A DNA stretch of 64,000 bases from Caulobacter segnis (GCF_019931575.1 NZ_CP082923.1:4588001-4652000), one strand, 5' to 3'. Shown: positions 52,883 through 61,619, counted from the first letter of the stretch. Notes: generated from the sequence alone by a model not told the origin. Numbers and translations: made by a program.

Positions 52883-55165
52883 TCAGGTTTCGTCGTTTTT
52901 GCGAAGCGTGTCGAAGAGATCGGCGGCGTACCTTCGGACATGCCGCTCGTCCCGTGTGGGACGATGGTCCCACGGGACCGTCGGCGAGGTGCTACGCGTT
53001 TCGTCCTCTTCCCAACCAGCAAGTTCGGTCTTCACGCCGTTCATGGGTCCGCGCAACTCGATGCTCAGCACAGTCTCACATATGCGAAGGTTGTGTCTGA
53101 GCAGTTCGAGGTCATCGCGGCGACGACAATCGCGGATGCGATCGCCCATATCCGAAGCCCAGCCATAGGCGACATGGCTCAAAGCTTCACGGTCGGCATC
53201 ACTTGGCTGTCGCTCCAGTTCGATCAGGGCGACCACATCGGCCGGCTCGAAGGTGTAGTGGGTCTGGCGAACAAGGGCCGACCAGAGTTCGCGCCATTGT
53301 TCGCGGGTTACGAGACCATCGAACTGGGGCGTTTTGAGCAGATGCAGCACGTGCAGCGCGGCGGGGAAATCTGGCCCGTTGCTAGCCCAAATCGCCTTGG
53401 TCTGCTCGGCGACGTTAGGGACCTGAGCCTTCAGTTCAGCGAGATCAAACCTCACGGCCAGCTCGGCGGCGAGCGCCAGCCGCTCCTCAATTCCAGGAAG
53501 CCACTGAATCTCGAGCAGTCCATCCTTGGTGATTGACGGCGCTTCCAGAGCGCGCAGCACACCGCGCACCCATTGCGCCGTGCGGCGGGCCATCAATGAC
53601 TTGATAGGATCACCTATCGTTCTCGACGCCAGGGTCCAGATTGTTTGGACTTGATCCAACCAGAGCGCGCCCGAAAGCACATCGATCGCGTTCTCGGGCG
53701 TCTCTGTCAGGACAGCGTTCATCAGGTCCCTGACGGAAGGGTCGAGGAACTCGACGCGCCATGGGCCGACCCGAATGAAGGCTCCGGAAAGAACGCGCAA
53801 CGCCGTGCGGAAATCGCTCGGCCCAGACGCAAAGCCCCAACGTGCGCATCTCCCCGCATGGAGTTGCGTGAAGGCTTCCTCCAGCGCGGCGTGGGGCGCC
53901 TCGCCGTCGAGGCTGTGAAGGGCGAGTAGAAGGCTTCGTCCGGCTTCGCTGATCTGCTGCTCGTAGGCGTGCTTCCAAATCTCGGACGGATCATCGAGAA
54001 GGCGACGTGCGAAGTCCGCGTAGCCGGTCTGGAGACACGTCTGCAGGCGGCGCGGCGAGGTCAGCCACTCCACGATCCGCGGTGCGTATTTCGGATGGTC
54101 GATGATCTCTTGGTAAAAGTCATCGGCCAGCAGCTGATCCATCAAGCCGTCCGGCAAGTCGCTGGCGAAGGCGTGATTGTAGAGGATGTGAGCGCGCTCG
54201 AAGGTCGTGTAGGCGCCGACTTCGACGACGTATCGGTGGTCGGTGACCATCGCGTGGCGCAAGCGCTCGGACGCGAGAAGGGCGTCGCTGAGGATGTGCT
54301 CCCGTGTTGTCAGGATCAAAAGCTTGTCCGGATCTCTAGCCACCGCGGCGATGAAGTCGGTGATGGCGCGATCCTCGTTTCGCACGAGGGGAGAGCCGCC
54401 TTCGCCCAGGAAGGTCGCACCCAGAAAATCATCGTAATAGAAGATCCGTCGCTCGCCAGGCTGCAGGAGGTGTCGGACCTCGGCCAGGCTGTTGCGCGCG
54501 ATGGCAGGATCGTAGCCGTCTGCAAACTTCTCATAGAGCAGGTTGTCGGCGATCGTCGTCTTGCCCACCCCCGGGTTGCCCGAGAGGATCAGGATACGCT
54601 CAGCCTCGAGCTTCGCCTTGGCGTGGTCAAAGGCCCGGGTCTGGGCGAAGCGCGCGCGGTTGTCCTGGATGCGGGCGTAGTCGAACGCCGTTTGCAGCGC
54701 CTGGGCGTTGTGAAGCACCCGTTGAAGGACGGCGGTGCTGGAGACCCACAGCTTGTAGTGCCGCAGCTCAACGTCCTTGTTCAGGCCCAGGAGATTGTTG
54801 AGGTCCTCGGAGCCGAGGATGTCGGCCGTATCGCCGATCCCCAGGATCGCGGCCAGCTCGGTCTTGTTGTCGTTGGAAAGTTCGACGCTGGTGACGAGGT
54901 AGTAGCGGCTGGGAGGCGGCCGCATCTTGGCGACCTTGGCCGCCTCGGCGCGCACGGCACGCACCAGGGCTCGATAGCCCGACTTCCTCAGATGCTTGGC
55001 CTGGACGATCCTGTTCTCGCCATCGCTGGCGTAGCGGAGATCAACGCCACCATCGCGACCGCTCTTGAAGGATTGGAACAGCACCCCATCGCGGGCCTGG
55101 AGCAGGTCGCGGGTCAGGATCTCAAAATCGAGGGGCGAGAGGGTGTGAAAGTCGTAGTCCGGCAA
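52883..55165 (-). CDS. Mrr-like nuclease fused to STAND NTPase (nSTAND3-like)
   Basis: 760 residues from a TTG start at 55165 (GGGGAAGGGG upstream); the open frame upstream has no homology-like content. Residues 1-95 form a restriction-endonuclease-like domain: LSPLDFEILTRDLL, KSGRDGGVDL with Asp42, and VQAKHLRKS with Gln55 and Lys57, the D...QxK variant of Mrr enzymes. Walker A GNPGVGKT at 196-203, Walker B FYYDD at 243-246, sensor LILTTREHIL. The C-terminal half is helical, probably the sensor. Architecture like Avs/nSTAND anti-phage proteins; activation by a viral trigger and DNA cutting are inferred. Confidence 0.72.
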   Translation of the reverse strand: MPDYDFHTLSPLDFEILTRDLLQARDGVLFQSFKSGRDGGVDLRYASDGENRIVQAKHLRKSGYRALVRAVRAEAAKVAKMRPPPSRYYLVTSVELSNDNKTELAAILGIGDTADILGSEDLNNLLGLNKDVELRHYKLWVSSTAVLQRVLHNAQALQTAFDYARIQDNRARFAQTRAFDHAKAKLEAERILILSGNPGVGKTTIADNLLYEKFADGYDPAIARNSLAEVRHLLQPGERRIFYYDDFLGATFLGEGGSPLVRNEDRAITDFIAAVARDPDKLLILTTREHILSDALLASERLRHAMVTDHRYVVEVGAYTTFERAHILYNHAFASDLPDGLMDQLLADDFYQEIIDHPKYAPRIVEWLTSPRRLQTCLQTGYADFARRLLDDPSEIWKHAYEQQISEAGRSLLLALHSLDGEAPHAALEEAFTQLHAGRCARWGFASGPSDFRTALRVLSGAFIRVGPWRVEFLDPSVRDLMNAVLTETPENAIDVLSGALWLDQVQTIWTLASRTIGDPIKSLMARRTAQWVRGVLRALEAPSITKDGLLEIQWLPGIEERLALAAELAVRFDLAELKAQVPNVAEQTKAIWASNGPDFPAALHVLHLLKTPQFDGLVTREQWRELWSALVRQTHYTFEPADVVALIELERQPSDADREALSHVAYGWASDMGDRIRDCRRRDDLELLRHNLRICETVLSIELRGPMNGVKTELAGWEEDETRSTSPTVPWDHRPTRDERHVRRYAADLFDTLRKNDET

Positions 55166-55257
55166 TGCCCCTTCCCCTGACCAGGGACCGGCGTGGCCCC
55201 ACGGACTTGACCAGCAATGACGGGTAAGCCCGCCTCTGACAATCTTCAGGTTGCAGC

Positions 55258-55971
55258 CTATTCGACGCCCGCAAGAAATCTGACGTAGCAGGCCACCCCT
55301 TCCCGGCGCGGGTCGCCCGGGCTGCACCAGTCGCCATCCAAGCGGGCAATGGAGTCGGCACCCTCGATCACCAGACCGGCGCCATTCATTTGGAGCCAGG
55401 CTCGCGCGGCGTTGCGAATGTCGTGAAGCGTGAGGAAGCCGAAGATCGGGCCAGCACTCAACATCATGCGCTCGACGAAGAGCACCCGTCGATCCTGAAT
55501 GTAGGTGTCCACTCCGGCCACCGCTCCAACGATTGTGCTCGGGTCCGACATGGCGGTGATCCGAGACGCGGCATTGACGCATGCCGTATTGGTTGGCGCG
55601 CAAGCGAAGGCGATAGCTTCGAGGGGTTCGTCGTCGTTGATCAATTGACCGATAAGGGCGCCGGCGAGAAGCAAGAGCGCCAGCCGCCTGCCCCTCCATT
55701 GGGGATGGACAATGACCTGGACGATTTCGAGGATCAGTGAGCCTTCCGACGCCGGGGCTCCCAGCCCAACCCCTATAAGTCGGCGCCTTGGACCGTCTTC
55801 AAACAGCAGAACCATCTGCCCAAAGGTGATGTGCTGCTGAACATCAGCGAGCGAAAGCGCGATAACTTGGTTCTCGCCATAGGCTGCCGAGAACCGGAGG
55901 ACTTCCATCGCCAGGTGGCGATCGGCGGCGGTTGTGCGTCGAAGGCCCAACTCGCGAGGCTCGGTCGACAT
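55258..55971 (-). CDS. GNAT-like protein A of unknown function
   Basis: 237 residues from the ATG at 55971 (GGAG about nine bases upstream). GNAT-like motif A: VQVIVHPQWRGRRLALLLLAGAL (acetyl-CoA pyrophosphate loop QxxGxxA type). A conserved C-x-P-x-N-x-A-C block, FACAPTNTACVNAASR, follows, then DRRVLFVERMMLS and a C-terminal segment with LDGDWCSPGDPRREG. All blocks are shared with the 56519-57325 product (FTCDPANEACLSAGAK, LDGRWYCPEDDPERT). No substrate is known; it faces a region with AT-rich palindromes. Confidence 0.55.
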   Translation of the reverse strand: MSTEPRELGLRRTTAADRHLAMEVLRFSAAYGENQVIALSLADVQQHITFGQMVLLFEDGPRRRLIGVGLGAPASEGSLILEIVQVIVHPQWRGRRLALLLLAGALIGQLINDDEPLEAIAFACAPTNTACVNAASRITAMSDPSTIVGAVAGVDTYIQDRRVLFVERMMLSAGPIFGFLTLHDIRNAARAWLQMNGAGLVIEGADSIARLDGDWCSPGDPRREGVACYVRFLAGVE

Positions 55972-56102
55972 CTCTCTTGTCTCCAGGGGCGGCCGCCACT
56001 TTATGGCTGCAGCTGGCCGCCCGAAGGTCACAGGGACCAAAAACTAACGCAGCATAACGGACTTTTCACATCGCAATTACGTGAACCGCATCTAGATCAT
56101 TT

Positions 56103-56120
56103 TTCGCATTTTAATGCGAA
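56103..56120. promoter_or_regulatory. AT-rich palindrome 1 of the GNAT locus
   Basis: TTCGCATT-TT-AATGCGAA is a perfect 8-2-8 inverted repeat in an AT-rich patch. It lies 132 bases upstream of GNAT-like gene A and 88 upstream of the small membrane protein gene, so it can control both. Confidence 0.6.
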
Positions 56121-56152
56121 TGTCGCGAGGTTGTCACGGAAACGTCATTAGC

Positions 56153-56164
56153 GCATTTTAATGC
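56153..56164. promoter_or_regulatory. AT-rich palindrome 2 of the GNAT locus
   Basis: GCATTTTAATGC, perfect 5-2-5, repeats the core of palindrome 1 33 bases downstream. It lies 44 bases before the small membrane protein ATG. Two sites with the same core suggest cooperative binding. Confidence 0.55.
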
Positions 56165-56207
56165 TCTTAGGCATCAAGTATGCAAACTTGGTGGTTAGGA
56201 GGATCAG

Positions 56208-56498
56208 ATGGCTCTGCCGACCCCGCGGACCTTCGTTGAGGTCCTGTTGATTGAGGAAGTGGTCAAGCATGTGGCGACGGGCGGCGACGTCCTCGAAGCC
56301 GCCGCGCGCTTGGGAGAGATGTCGCAGTTCGAGCAGATCGGGCTCGCCGTCGCGTTCTGGATCGGCCTCAGCGCCGCCTGGCGGTGGGTGCTGGCCCTGT
56401 GGCAAGTGGTGGCGATCAGCTACTGGCCGTTCCTGACGCTCGTCGCCGTCAAGGCGGTCGAGGTCTGGGCCAAGCTCGTGGACTGGTGCGCCAAGTAG
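56208..56498 (+). CDS. Small membrane protein of unknown function
   Basis: 96 residues, preceded by AGGAGG nine bases before the ATG. The N-terminal half is soluble and acidic (FVEVLLIEEVVKHVATGGDVLEAAARLGEMSQF), the rest has two hydrophobic stretches (IGLAVAFWIGLSAAWRWVLALW and ISYWPFLTLVAVKAVEVWAKLV) with several Trp. It sits exactly between two divergent-tail GNAT-like genes and downstream of two palindromes. No family recognised; a membrane anchor or effector is possible. Confidence 0.6.
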   Translation: MALPTPRTFVEVLLIEEVVKHVATGGDVLEAAARLGEMSQFEQIGLAVAFWIGLSAAWRWVLALWQVVAISYWPFLTLVAVKAVEVWAKLVDWCAK

Positions 56499-56509
56499 GG
56501 CGAAGGCCG

Positions 56510-56530
56510 CTGCGGGCTCTAGGCCCGCAG
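56510..56530. terminator. Hairpin between convergent genes
   Basis: CTGCGGGC-TCTAG-GCCCGCAG is a perfect 8-bp stem with a 5-base loop lying over the stop codon of GNAT-like gene B and just after the small membrane gene. No T-tract; it may still mark both transcript ends. Confidence 0.4.
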
Positions 56531-57325
56531 ACGGCCCAGCTCACGCCAGTCGTCCTCGATCAGGCGCCAGATCAGAACCTTCGGCAGGCCGCCTCGCGCC
56601 AGCAGCCGGACTTGCGGCTTCACGGCCGTCCGTTCTGGATCATCTTCCGGGCAGTACCACCTTCCATCGAGGAAGATGACGGCGGTGTCGTCACACCAGA
56701 CGAGGCCCTCGGGCTCGGCCATCTGGAGCCACATCTCGGCGGCTTCCTTGATGAACTCCCGCCAGATCATGCCCATCATCGGCTCATCCCCCCAATCGGG
56801 GTGCTCGTCATAGGACAGCATGCGACGGCCGATGATGTCGTTGAGCTCCGTGAGGTGGCCCAGAAACTCGCTAGCCGGCTTGAGCAGGTTGGTCGCCTTG
56901 GCGCCGGCCGAGAGACAGGCTTCGTTGGCCGGGTCACAGGTGAACATGATGGCGCTGAAGTAGTCGTGGTTGATGGCCTGGCTCATCAGAGCGCCGGCGG
57001 CCAACACCTTGGCCATCGCCTTGCCGCGCAGTTCGGGGATGACGATCGTATGCGCGATCTCAAGGACCGGGTCGTCGTGGTGTGACAGCGTGCCAAAGGC
57101 GACGCCGACCAGCTTCTCACGCCCGCCCTTGAGCTGAAAAAGCAGAACGGTTTCGCCGTTCCGAATGTGTTCCCGAGTCTCCTCGACCGTTCGCTCGAAA
57201 ACCTCGCCGTTGCCGTGCTTCTTGGCGAACCGCTTGATTAGCTCGGCGCGATGCACGTCCTGCTCGGTCGTATGCCGCAGGCGGTATTGGGTTCGCGGAT
57301 TGTCCCAGACGAGTTGCATCGCCAT
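56519..57325 (-). CDS. GNAT-like protein B of unknown function
   Basis: 268 residues; ATG preceded by GGGGAG seven bases upstream. Blocks shared with GNAT-like protein A: N-terminal beta strand, an RNGETVLLFQL/GGREKLVGVAFG core, HTIVIPELRGKAMAKVLAAGAL (GNAT motif A), FTCDPANEACLSAGAK, GMIWREFIKEAAEMWLQM, LDGRWYCPEDDPERT. It is the only other copy of this family in the window and lies on the same strand, with the small membrane gene between. Enzymatic activity has to be assumed from fold only. Confidence 0.55.
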   Translation of the reverse strand: MAMQLVWDNPRTQYRLRHTTEQDVHRAELIKRFAKKHGNGEVFERTVEETREHIRNGETVLLFQLKGGREKLVGVAFGTLSHHDDPVLEIAHTIVIPELRGKAMAKVLAAGALMSQAINHDYFSAIMFTCDPANEACLSAGAKATNLLKPASEFLGHLTELNDIIGRRMLSYDEHPDWGDEPMMGMIWREFIKEAAEMWLQMAEPEGLVWCDDTAVIFLDGRWYCPEDDPERTAVKPQVRLLARGGLPKVLIWRLIEDDWRELGRLRA

Positions 57326-57496
57326 CGGTCACTCCCCTAGTCACAAAGGTCAACCAATCCGAAACGCTACGCTAGACCCCCGCCCCATTTGGCCCCGAAA
57401 GAGACCCGCCCTTGTCACATTAGGGGACCAAAGGATCTTTTCGGCAAGTAGGTTCGTTTTTGGTGACGCTATTGTGAAACGCCGTGTTAAGCCGTT

Positions 57497-57514
57497 TGAG
57501 CAATAAAATGCGAA
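57497..57514. promoter_or_regulatory. Degenerate third palindrome upstream of the HTH gene
   Basis: AATGCGAA (57507-57514) is identical to the right half of palindrome 1; the left half matches 5 of 8 bases. It is 69 bases before the HTH gene start, which suggests autoregulation. Confidence 0.4.
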
Positions 57515-57582
57515 AATGTCTTGGCGAGACAATGCGAACCGGGGTAAGTCACCCAGCGTGTGAGGCCCAGAAGAGAGAGATC

Positions 57583-57984
57583 ATGACCCATGAGAACCGA
57601 TCAGAAGCTTCCCCGCTCTCCCCTTTCCAGGCTCTCTACCTCGCCGATACCGCCCGATTGGGGGAGTTGATCGCCGCCGTTGAGGGTGATTGGAGCCGGC
57701 AGACTTTCCACCACGCCATGTGGCTGGTGATGGCCTTTGGCGGCAACCAGACCGTCTTCGCCAACGAGCACGGCTATCAGCCCACGACCGTCAGCCGATG
57801 GGTGAACGGCACCAAGGCTCCGCCGCGGCTTCGCCGAGGTCCGATCGTTCGCGACGCCTTTGCGCACCTAAAGAAGGTGATGCTGGCGTCGCCGCCGGTC
57901 GTCCTGCGCGACTTTTCGGAAGACGACGAGACGCCCGCGCCCGATCGCAAGGTCGCTGGCCGACCGAGGATGCACCTGGCCTAG
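57583..57984 (+). CDS. Small HTH DNA-binding protein
   Basis: 133 residues from the ATG at 57583, preceded by AGAGAGAGAT. The centre reads GGNQTVFANEHGYQPTTVSRWVNGTKAPP, a helix-turn-helix of the Cro/phage-repressor type with a recognition helix TTVSRWVNG. The C-terminal tail is acidic then basic (DFSEDDETP, KVAGRPR). No effector domain. The terminator at 58024-58053 follows. Its likely targets are the AT-rich palindromes around the GNAT-like genes and its own promoter; that linkage is inference. Confidence 0.6.
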   Translation: MTHENRSEASPLSPFQALYLADTARLGELIAAVEGDWSRQTFHHAMWLVMAFGGNQTVFANEHGYQPTTVSRWVNGTKAPPRLRRGPIVRDAFAHLKKVMLASPPVVLRDFSEDDETPAPDRKVAGRPRMHLA

Positions 57985-58308
57985 GCCGGGCAAGACCCAC
58001 AAAAACGTCCCTGAAGGCTCCCGCCCGGCTCAAAAGGCCGGGCTCCTTTCTTCGGGACGCCCACGGATCCTGACCGGGGCGTTGGAAAAGCCGTGCGAGG
58101 GCCCCCAGGGTTTTGGCGCGAGCGCTTGAACATGCCGCTAGGCACCCCGATCAGGACCTCCGTGGACTAGGCCGCCGACGTGCGCGCGTCAAAGCGCGCC
58201 TACGCCAACGCCTGTCTTTGCCCGCCACCGCACGATCCACGCGCGCCAGCTCTGGCCTCTGATCGCCGCCGCCCGCTTTGTGCTGGGCGAGGTGACCAAG
58301 GTAGCGTG
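57985..58308. other. Intergenic region with terminator and possible gene remnant
   Basis: 324 bases. A terminator lies at 58024-58053. From 58142 an open frame without start codon runs to the TGA at 58307-58309, which overlaps the traG ATG (TGATG). Its end translates to a plausible helix (QLWPLIAAARFVLGEVTKVA), so it may be the 3' relic of an upstream transfer gene. Confidence 0.35.
58024..58053 (+). terminator. Rho-independent terminator of the HTH gene
   Basis: GCCCGGC-TCAAAAG-GCCGGGC is a perfect 7-bp stem followed by TCCTTTCTT. It is 39 bases after the HTH gene stop. Confidence 0.7.
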
Positions 58309-60288
58309 ATGACGGCGGCGAGGATCCAGTGGCTTCCGATCTTGATCGTCGCGGCCATCGTCCTGACCACGACCTGGACCGCCACGCAGTGGACCGCGTC
58401 AGCCCTGGGCGACCAGGCCGGACTTGGCCCGCCGTGGTTCGTATTGGCCGGACATAGGATCTACCCGCCGCCGGCCTTCTTCTGGTGGTGGTTCGTCTAT
58501 GACGCCTATGCGCCGCGCATCTTCCTTCGCGGGGCGATGATCGCCGCCTCGGGCGGTCTGCTGTCAGCCGCCGTTGCGATCGGCATGTCGGTTGCCCGTG
58601 CCAAGGAACGCGGCCAGGCCGACACCTTTGGGTCTGCGCGCTGGGCCAGCGATCGGGAAATCCGGCGGGTGGGCCTCCTGAAGGACGACGGCGTCATCCT
58701 TGGCCGATACGACGAGGCCTATCTGCGCCACGCAGGACCCGAGCACGTTCTCTGCTTTGCCCCGACACGGTCGGGCAAGGGGGTCGGCCTAGTCGTTCCA
58801 ACCCTGCTGACCTGGCCCGGCTCGACGATCGTTCACGACATCAAGGGGGAGAATTGGTCGCTCACGGCCGGCTTTCGGGCGCGCCTTGGCAAGGTGCTGC
58901 TGTTCGACCCTACCAACCCCGAGGCTTCGGCCTACAATCCCCTGCTCGAGGTCCGGCAGGGCGAGAGCGAGGTCCGCGATGTGCAGAACATCGCCGACAT
59001 TCTGGTCGATCCGGAAGGTAGCCTCGACAAGCGTAGCCATTGGGAGAAAACCTCCCACTCGCTCTTGGTCGGCGCGATCCTCCACGTCCTCTACGCCGAG
59101 CCCGACAAGACCCTGGCCGGGGTGGCCAACTTCCTCTCCGACCCCAAGCGCACGATCGAGCAGACGCTCAGCGTCATGATGCGAGCCGCTCACCTGGGCG
59201 AGGCCGGCCCCCACCCCGTCGTGGCTTCCGCAGCCCGGGAGCTGCTGAACAAAAGCGATAACGAACGATCGGGCGTGCTCTCAACCGCGATGACCTTCCT
59301 TGGGCTCTACCGGGACCCCGTTGTGGCCAAGGTCACCTCGCGTTGCGACTGGCGGATTAGCGATCTCGTCCACAGCCCCTGCAGCCTCTACCTGGTCGTC
59401 CCGCCGTCCGACGTGAGCCGCACCAAGCCGCTGATCAGGCTCATCCTGAACCAGATCGTCAGGCGGCTGACCGAGACGCTGACCGGCGTCGCCCAGAGGC
59501 AGAAGCTCCTGCTAATGCTCGACGAGCTGCCGGTCCTAGGACGGCTCGACTTCTTGGAAAGCACTTTGGCGTTCATGGCCGGCTACGGCGTGCGGGCGTT
59601 CTTGATCACCCAATCGCTTGCTCTGGCGGCTGACGTTCTCGTCGAGGGAGATTTCGCCGGGGTCGTTGGTGGTGTCGATCACGCACCGAACGGGCGCCCC
59701 CTTGGGCAGGGCCTTGCGCTTGGCCAGCAGGCGCAGGGCTTGGCGGCGGCCTTCGCCGATGGTCACCAGATAGTAGCCGGTCTCGCCGCCGTCCTCCTTC
59801 ACCTCCGGCTCGACCACGAGCGGCTGCAGCAGGCCCTTGGCCTTGATGCTGGCCGCGCGCGCCTCGATCACCTGGGCCGAATGGCCCACGCGCCGGGCGT
59901 TGCGCGGCGAGGCCTTCAGGCGGTTGAGGGGGATGTCACGCACCTCGCCGACTTGGGCGGCGGGGGTGGTTTGGGAAGTCGCAGTCATGTCTGCCTCCTT
60001 GGGGTCAGGTCGCAGGCGCAAGGCGCGCCTGCGGCCTTGCCCGTCGGCGAGACCGGGGGTGCAAGCGAAGGAGCGGCTTCGCGGGGACCCGGCTGCAGGG
60101 CTTGGAGGCCCGAAGGTTCACGAGGGTTCGACAAAGCCCGAAGCTGGGCGGAAGGCGCTTCGCAGCGCGCTGGGGGCAGCGCCCCAAGCCACGCGGCCGC
60201 GGGAGCGGCCGGAAAAGGCCGAGGCGGCCCGCCTATGCCGGCGACGCGCTTGGCTCTGGGCGCCGGCCTGATCGTGGGTTTAGCTTGA
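58309..60288 (+). pseudogene. traG: Truncated TraG/VirD4 conjugative coupling protein
   Basis: The ATG at 58309 overlaps the TGA of an upstream frame. Two N-terminal membrane helices (WLPILIVAAIVLTTTW and an aromatic-rich FFWWWFVYDAY segment) are followed by a type IV coupling ATPase: APTRSGKGVGLVVPTLL (Walker A, about residues 150-165), TIVHDIKGENW, LLMLDELPVLGRLD (Walker B, about 400-415), and GVRAFLITQSL. About residue 437 (near 59620) the sequence stops matching TraG and becomes the antisense of a parB gene, so the open frame to 60288 is chimeric. The missing C-terminal part is the usual last 150-200 residues. Not expected to work in DNA transfer. Confidence 0.82.
59536..59988 (-). pseudogene. 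parB: Truncated ParB-type partition protein
   Basis: The ATG at 59988 has a perfect AAGGAGG upstream. N-terminal ParB/Spo0J domain: VREVRDIP-type lead, LNRLKASPRNARRVGHSAQVIEARAASIKAKGLLQPLVVEP and YYLVTIGEGRRQALRLLAKRKALPKGAPVRCVI, DPGEISLDENVSRQ. After that (near 59620) it runs into antisense traG sequence, so the HTH and C-terminal domains are gone. Plasmid or ICE ParB proteins of this type are longer (500-700 residues). The pairing with traG shows that a deletion removed the core of a mobile element. Confidence 0.75.
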
Positions 60289-60292
60289 CGGT
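59989..60292. other. GC-rich region upstream of truncated parB
   Basis: About 300 bases. Only the parB ribosome-binding site (AAGGAGG at about 59995-60001 on the minus strand) is clear. The rest is very GC-rich with short inverted repeats such as GGGGC/GCCCC but without a recognisable gene; the traG open frame passes through it by chance. Confidence 0.35.
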
Positions 60293-61327
60293 ATGACCCA
60301 TGAGCCCGCCCCTGGTTCGGACCCTGCAGACCAGAGCTGGATCTTCGACCAGGACAAGGTGCTGCCCGGCGACGTCGTTCTCGAACGGGCCGAGGGCAAG
60401 CAAAGCGACGCGATCGCCCGACTGTCGGGCGGCGAGTTCAGCCATGCCCTGATCCGCGTCGATGGAACCGACTTCATCGAGGCGATCGGCGGCGGCTCTC
60501 GCACCATCGCCGTGGCCCGGGTCGTGATCAAAGATCCCTCGCGCTGGCGGCTGCTGCGCTATGTCGGCGCGCGCAAGTACAGCCGACTGGTCGCGAACCA
60601 GGCGGCGCTTGAGGCGCGCGGGCTCACCTTCCGAGGCTACAATCTCAAGGGCGCTCTGGCCTCGATCACGCCGGTTCGGATCAAGGATCCGTCGGCGCTC
60701 TTCTGCTCTGAACTGGTGGCCGAGGCGTTCCAGCGGGCTCAAGCGCCAGGGTTCGAGGGCGACACCAGCAAGGTGACCCCGGCCAGTCTGGAAAAGTCCA
60801 AGGCGTTCGTTTCGATCGAGCCTCTGCCGTTGATACCCGCGCCATTCGATCTGCCGGCGGACCGCTCGGCCGCCTACGCGCCCACCGGTATGAACCGGGA
60901 GAACCAGATCTGTCAGGCCGCCTACGCCGCGGTCGCGGCCGACCTGGCGGTGCTTGAGCCCAGCCGCGGGCCGGTGCGCTGGCCACCCGGTGATATTCAC
61001 GAGGTGATCAACCTGATGGCCTTCTGCGATCCTGCTCTTGGACGGCCAGTCGCCGACAAGATCCATGCGATCTTCGAGGCGAGCGGCTACTATCACCTGC
61101 TCGACCCGGTGAAAGCCGAGGTGCTCAGCCACGCGCCGACGGCAAGCCTCCAGGTGGTCCAAGGCTGGCGCAACTCGTTTGGGCGCGCGGCCCAGAATGC
61201 CGAGACCTCGGCGGGCTACGCCGCGCAACGGCCCTGGCCCTTGTGGCAAGCGCTCGCCGCCCTCCACACCCGCAATGCGACGTTCTTCGCGACGCTGGTG
61301 GCGCGGTCGCCCTATCCCGATCTCTGA
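60293..61327 (+). CDS. YiiX-like NlpC/P60-superfamily cysteine hydrolase
   Basis: 344 residues. A permuted papain-like core: LPGDVVLERAEG, FSHALIRVDG with His51, and ALFCSELVAEAF with the likely nucleophile Cys138. This is the YiiX/YebB pattern (circularly permuted NlpC/P60). The last 150 residues are helical and unrelated to known amidases. No signal peptide, so it acts in the cytoplasm or is secreted by another route. It may act as peptidase, amidase or acyl transferase in an accessory region; substrate not known. Confidence 0.7.
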   Translation: MTHEPAPGSDPADQSWIFDQDKVLPGDVVLERAEGKQSDAIARLSGGEFSHALIRVDGTDFIEAIGGGSRTIAVARVVIKDPSRWRLLRYVGARKYSRLVANQAALEARGLTFRGYNLKGALASITPVRIKDPSALFCSELVAEAFQRAQAPGFEGDTSKVTPASLEKSKAFVSIEPLPLIPAPFDLPADRSAAYAPTGMNRENQICQAAYAAVAADLAVLEPSRGPVRWPPGDIHEVINLMAFCDPALGRPVADKIHAIFEASGYYHLLDPVKAEVLSHAPTASLQVVQGWRNSFGRAAQNAETSAGYAAQRPWPLWQALAALHTRNATFFATLVARSPYPDL

Positions 61328-61466
61328 GCGCGACACTCGGCTCTGCGCCGAGGCCGGCGTAAATCCGCAAAGCCGGCTCCACGGAAAGGCGCAAACGTTC
61401 AAAGCCGTATCGACGGGATTTCGGTTTCCCGGAAAGCTGGCCCGTAATGCCGGAGCGGCGACGCCA

Positions 61467-61503
61467 AGTTAATTCAAGATCAACCATGGCGCGAAAATTA
61501 ACT
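61467..61503. repeat. AT-rich inverted repeat upstream of the CoiA-like gene
   Basis: AGTTAATT (61467-61474) and AATTAACT (61496-61503) form a perfect 8-bp inverted repeat with a 21-base spacer. The arm sequences are AT-rich in a GC-rich surrounding. No gene is seen between 61328 and 61619; this is the only structure there. Confidence 0.45.
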
Positions 61504-61619
61504 CGGCCGACCACCTTGCGGTCACGCTTGGCTACGCCATTCTTCTCTATGGGGCTCTACGTCCCCATCTGACGCGACCAGCCGGCTTTCTGTGCGCGTG
61601 CAAAACCGGAGAAGCGGCT

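Noticed and set aside
55166..55699. N-terminal extension of the nuclease-STAND gene to 55699
   Set aside because: The extra 178 residues are Arg-rich shadow sequence that overlaps the GNAT-like gene A; the nuclease domain begins at the TTG at 55165.
59621..60288. C-terminal part of the traG reading frame as a real protein
   Set aside because: It is the antisense of parB and of GC-rich spacer; the frame stays open by chance.
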